DNA of 6,732 nucleotides from Acidobacteriota bacterium (GTDB taxonomy: Bacteria; Acidobacteriota; Blastocatellia; Pyrinomonadales; Pyrinomonadaceae): the NCBI GenBank assembly GCA_019247865.1, contig JAFBAJ010000176.1, positions 1-6,732 on the forward strand. Reading direction: 5' to 3'. The notes under the pieces were generated by a model that saw only the letters and a list, made by a program, of their open reading frames with translations, made no database searches and was not told the origin of the DNA. Of this stretch, positions 6,188 through 6,732 are shown piece by piece (within the stretch, counting starts at the first letter, position 1; the number at the start of each line of letters is the position of its first letter). The translations under genes and the position numbers were made by a program.

Positions 6188-6732
6188 ATGAAAGTTTTGA
6201 TCGCTGACAAATTCGAGCAGTCCGGGCAGGACGGCCTGCGCGCTCTCGGGTGCGAGGTCGTGTTCCAGCCGGACTTGAAGGACGAGGCGCTGGTCGCCGG
6301 CATCGGCGAGACGCGGCCGGATGTGCTCGTCGTGCGCTCGACCAAAGTCACGGAAGAGATGATGGACGCGGGCGCGCTGAAACTGATCGTGCGGGCTGGC
6401 GCGGGCTACAACACGATTGATGTCGCGGCGGCGTCGCGGCGCGGCATCTACGTCTCGAACTGTCCGGGGAAGAATTCCGTCGCGGTGGCGGAGCTGGCTT
6501 TCGCTTTGATGCTCGCGCTCGATAGAAGAATCGCGGACAACGTGATAGAGCTGCGCGCAGGCCAATGGAACAAGAAGGAGTTTTCCAAAGCGCGCGGCCT
6601 CTACGGGCGCACGCTCGGCCTGATCGGCGTCGGCAAGATCGGGCAGGAGATGATTCCGCGCGCACGCGCCTTCGGCATGCACGTCATCGCCTGGAGCCGC
6701 AGCCTGACGCCGGAGCGCGCCATCGTCCTCGG
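6188..6732 (+). CDS. D-2-hydroxyacid dehydrogenase, probable D-3-phosphoglycerate dehydrogenase (partial)
   Basis: The frame is open from ATG 6188 to the window edge, giving 181 codons. MKVLIADKFEQSGQDGL starts like SerA. The substrate-domain loop VRSTKVT is at 49-55, RAGAGYNTID at 69-78, and NCPGKNSVAVAELAFALMLAL at 91-111. The Rossmann motif GLIGVGKIGQEM is at 144-155, followed by AFGMHVIAWSRS. These are the substrate and NAD-binding parts of the family; SerA oxidises 3-phosphoglycerate to 3-phosphohydroxypyruvate, the first step of serine synthesis. The catalytic Arg, Glu and His and any ACT domain lie beyond the window, so glyoxylate/hydroxypyruvate reductase or another relative remains possible. 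The RSTKVT loop and the DUF1015 neighbour favour SerA. Confidence 0.85.
   Translation, partial: MKVLIADKFEQSGQDGLRALGCEVVFQPDLKDEALVAGIGETRPDVLVVRSTKVTEEMMDAGALKLIVRAGAGYNTIDVAAASRRGIYVSNCPGKNSVAVAELAFALMLALDRRIADNVIELRAGQWNKKEFSKARGLYGRTLGLIGVGKIGQEMIPRARAFGMHVIAWSRSLTPERAIVL

Overview
This window looks like ordinary chromosomal sequence from a GC-rich bacterium. It carries a galactose/β-galactoside utilisation cluster followed by the start of a serine-biosynthesis-type neighbourhood. All genes I accept are on the + strand. Long hairpins built from CACAGAG-type and GTCAGTG-type units sit in the gaps. From memory, such repeats are frequent in Acidobacteriota and other environmental, often metagenome-derived, genomes. 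That makes Acidobacteriota (for example Blastocatellia) a reasonable but unproven guess, with no rRNA or marker gene to confirm it.

Region 1 (1-4059). The last 34 codons of an unidentified gene overlap the start of galT (galactose-1-phosphate uridylyltransferase) by 8 bases. galT overlaps galK (galactokinase, GTG start) by 4 bases. A glycoside hydrolase family 2 enzyme begins 8 bases after galK. The tight packing suggests one transcript. The GH2 enzyme has no signal peptide, so it probably acts in the cytoplasm. If it is a β-galactosidase it would release galactose, GalK would phosphorylate it to galactose-1-phosphate, and GalT would exchange it with UDP-glucose. galE, galM and a transporter are not visible.

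Region 2 (4060-4238) is the only sizeable gap. It holds a perfect 27-bp inverted repeat, a candidate promoter and a strong Shine-Dalgarno.

Region 3 (4239-6732) contains a DUF1015-family protein, a GNAT acetyltransferase and the first 181 codons of a D-2-hydroxyacid dehydrogenase resembling D-3-phosphoglycerate dehydrogenase (SerA). The DUF1015 protein carries a DGHHR motif reminiscent of the ParB/sulfiredoxin-fold free-serine kinases, and with the SerA-like neighbour this suggests a role in serine/phosphoserine metabolism. The GNAT gene is bracketed by two hairpins of different repeat families. The upstream one ends 8 bases before its start codon, and one arm of the downstream one encodes its C-terminal residues.

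I do not see a clearly novel system such as a defence island, CRISPR array, phage or transposase. The points most worth following up are the repeat hairpins and their intrusion into the GNAT gene, and the possible phosphoserine role of DUF1015.
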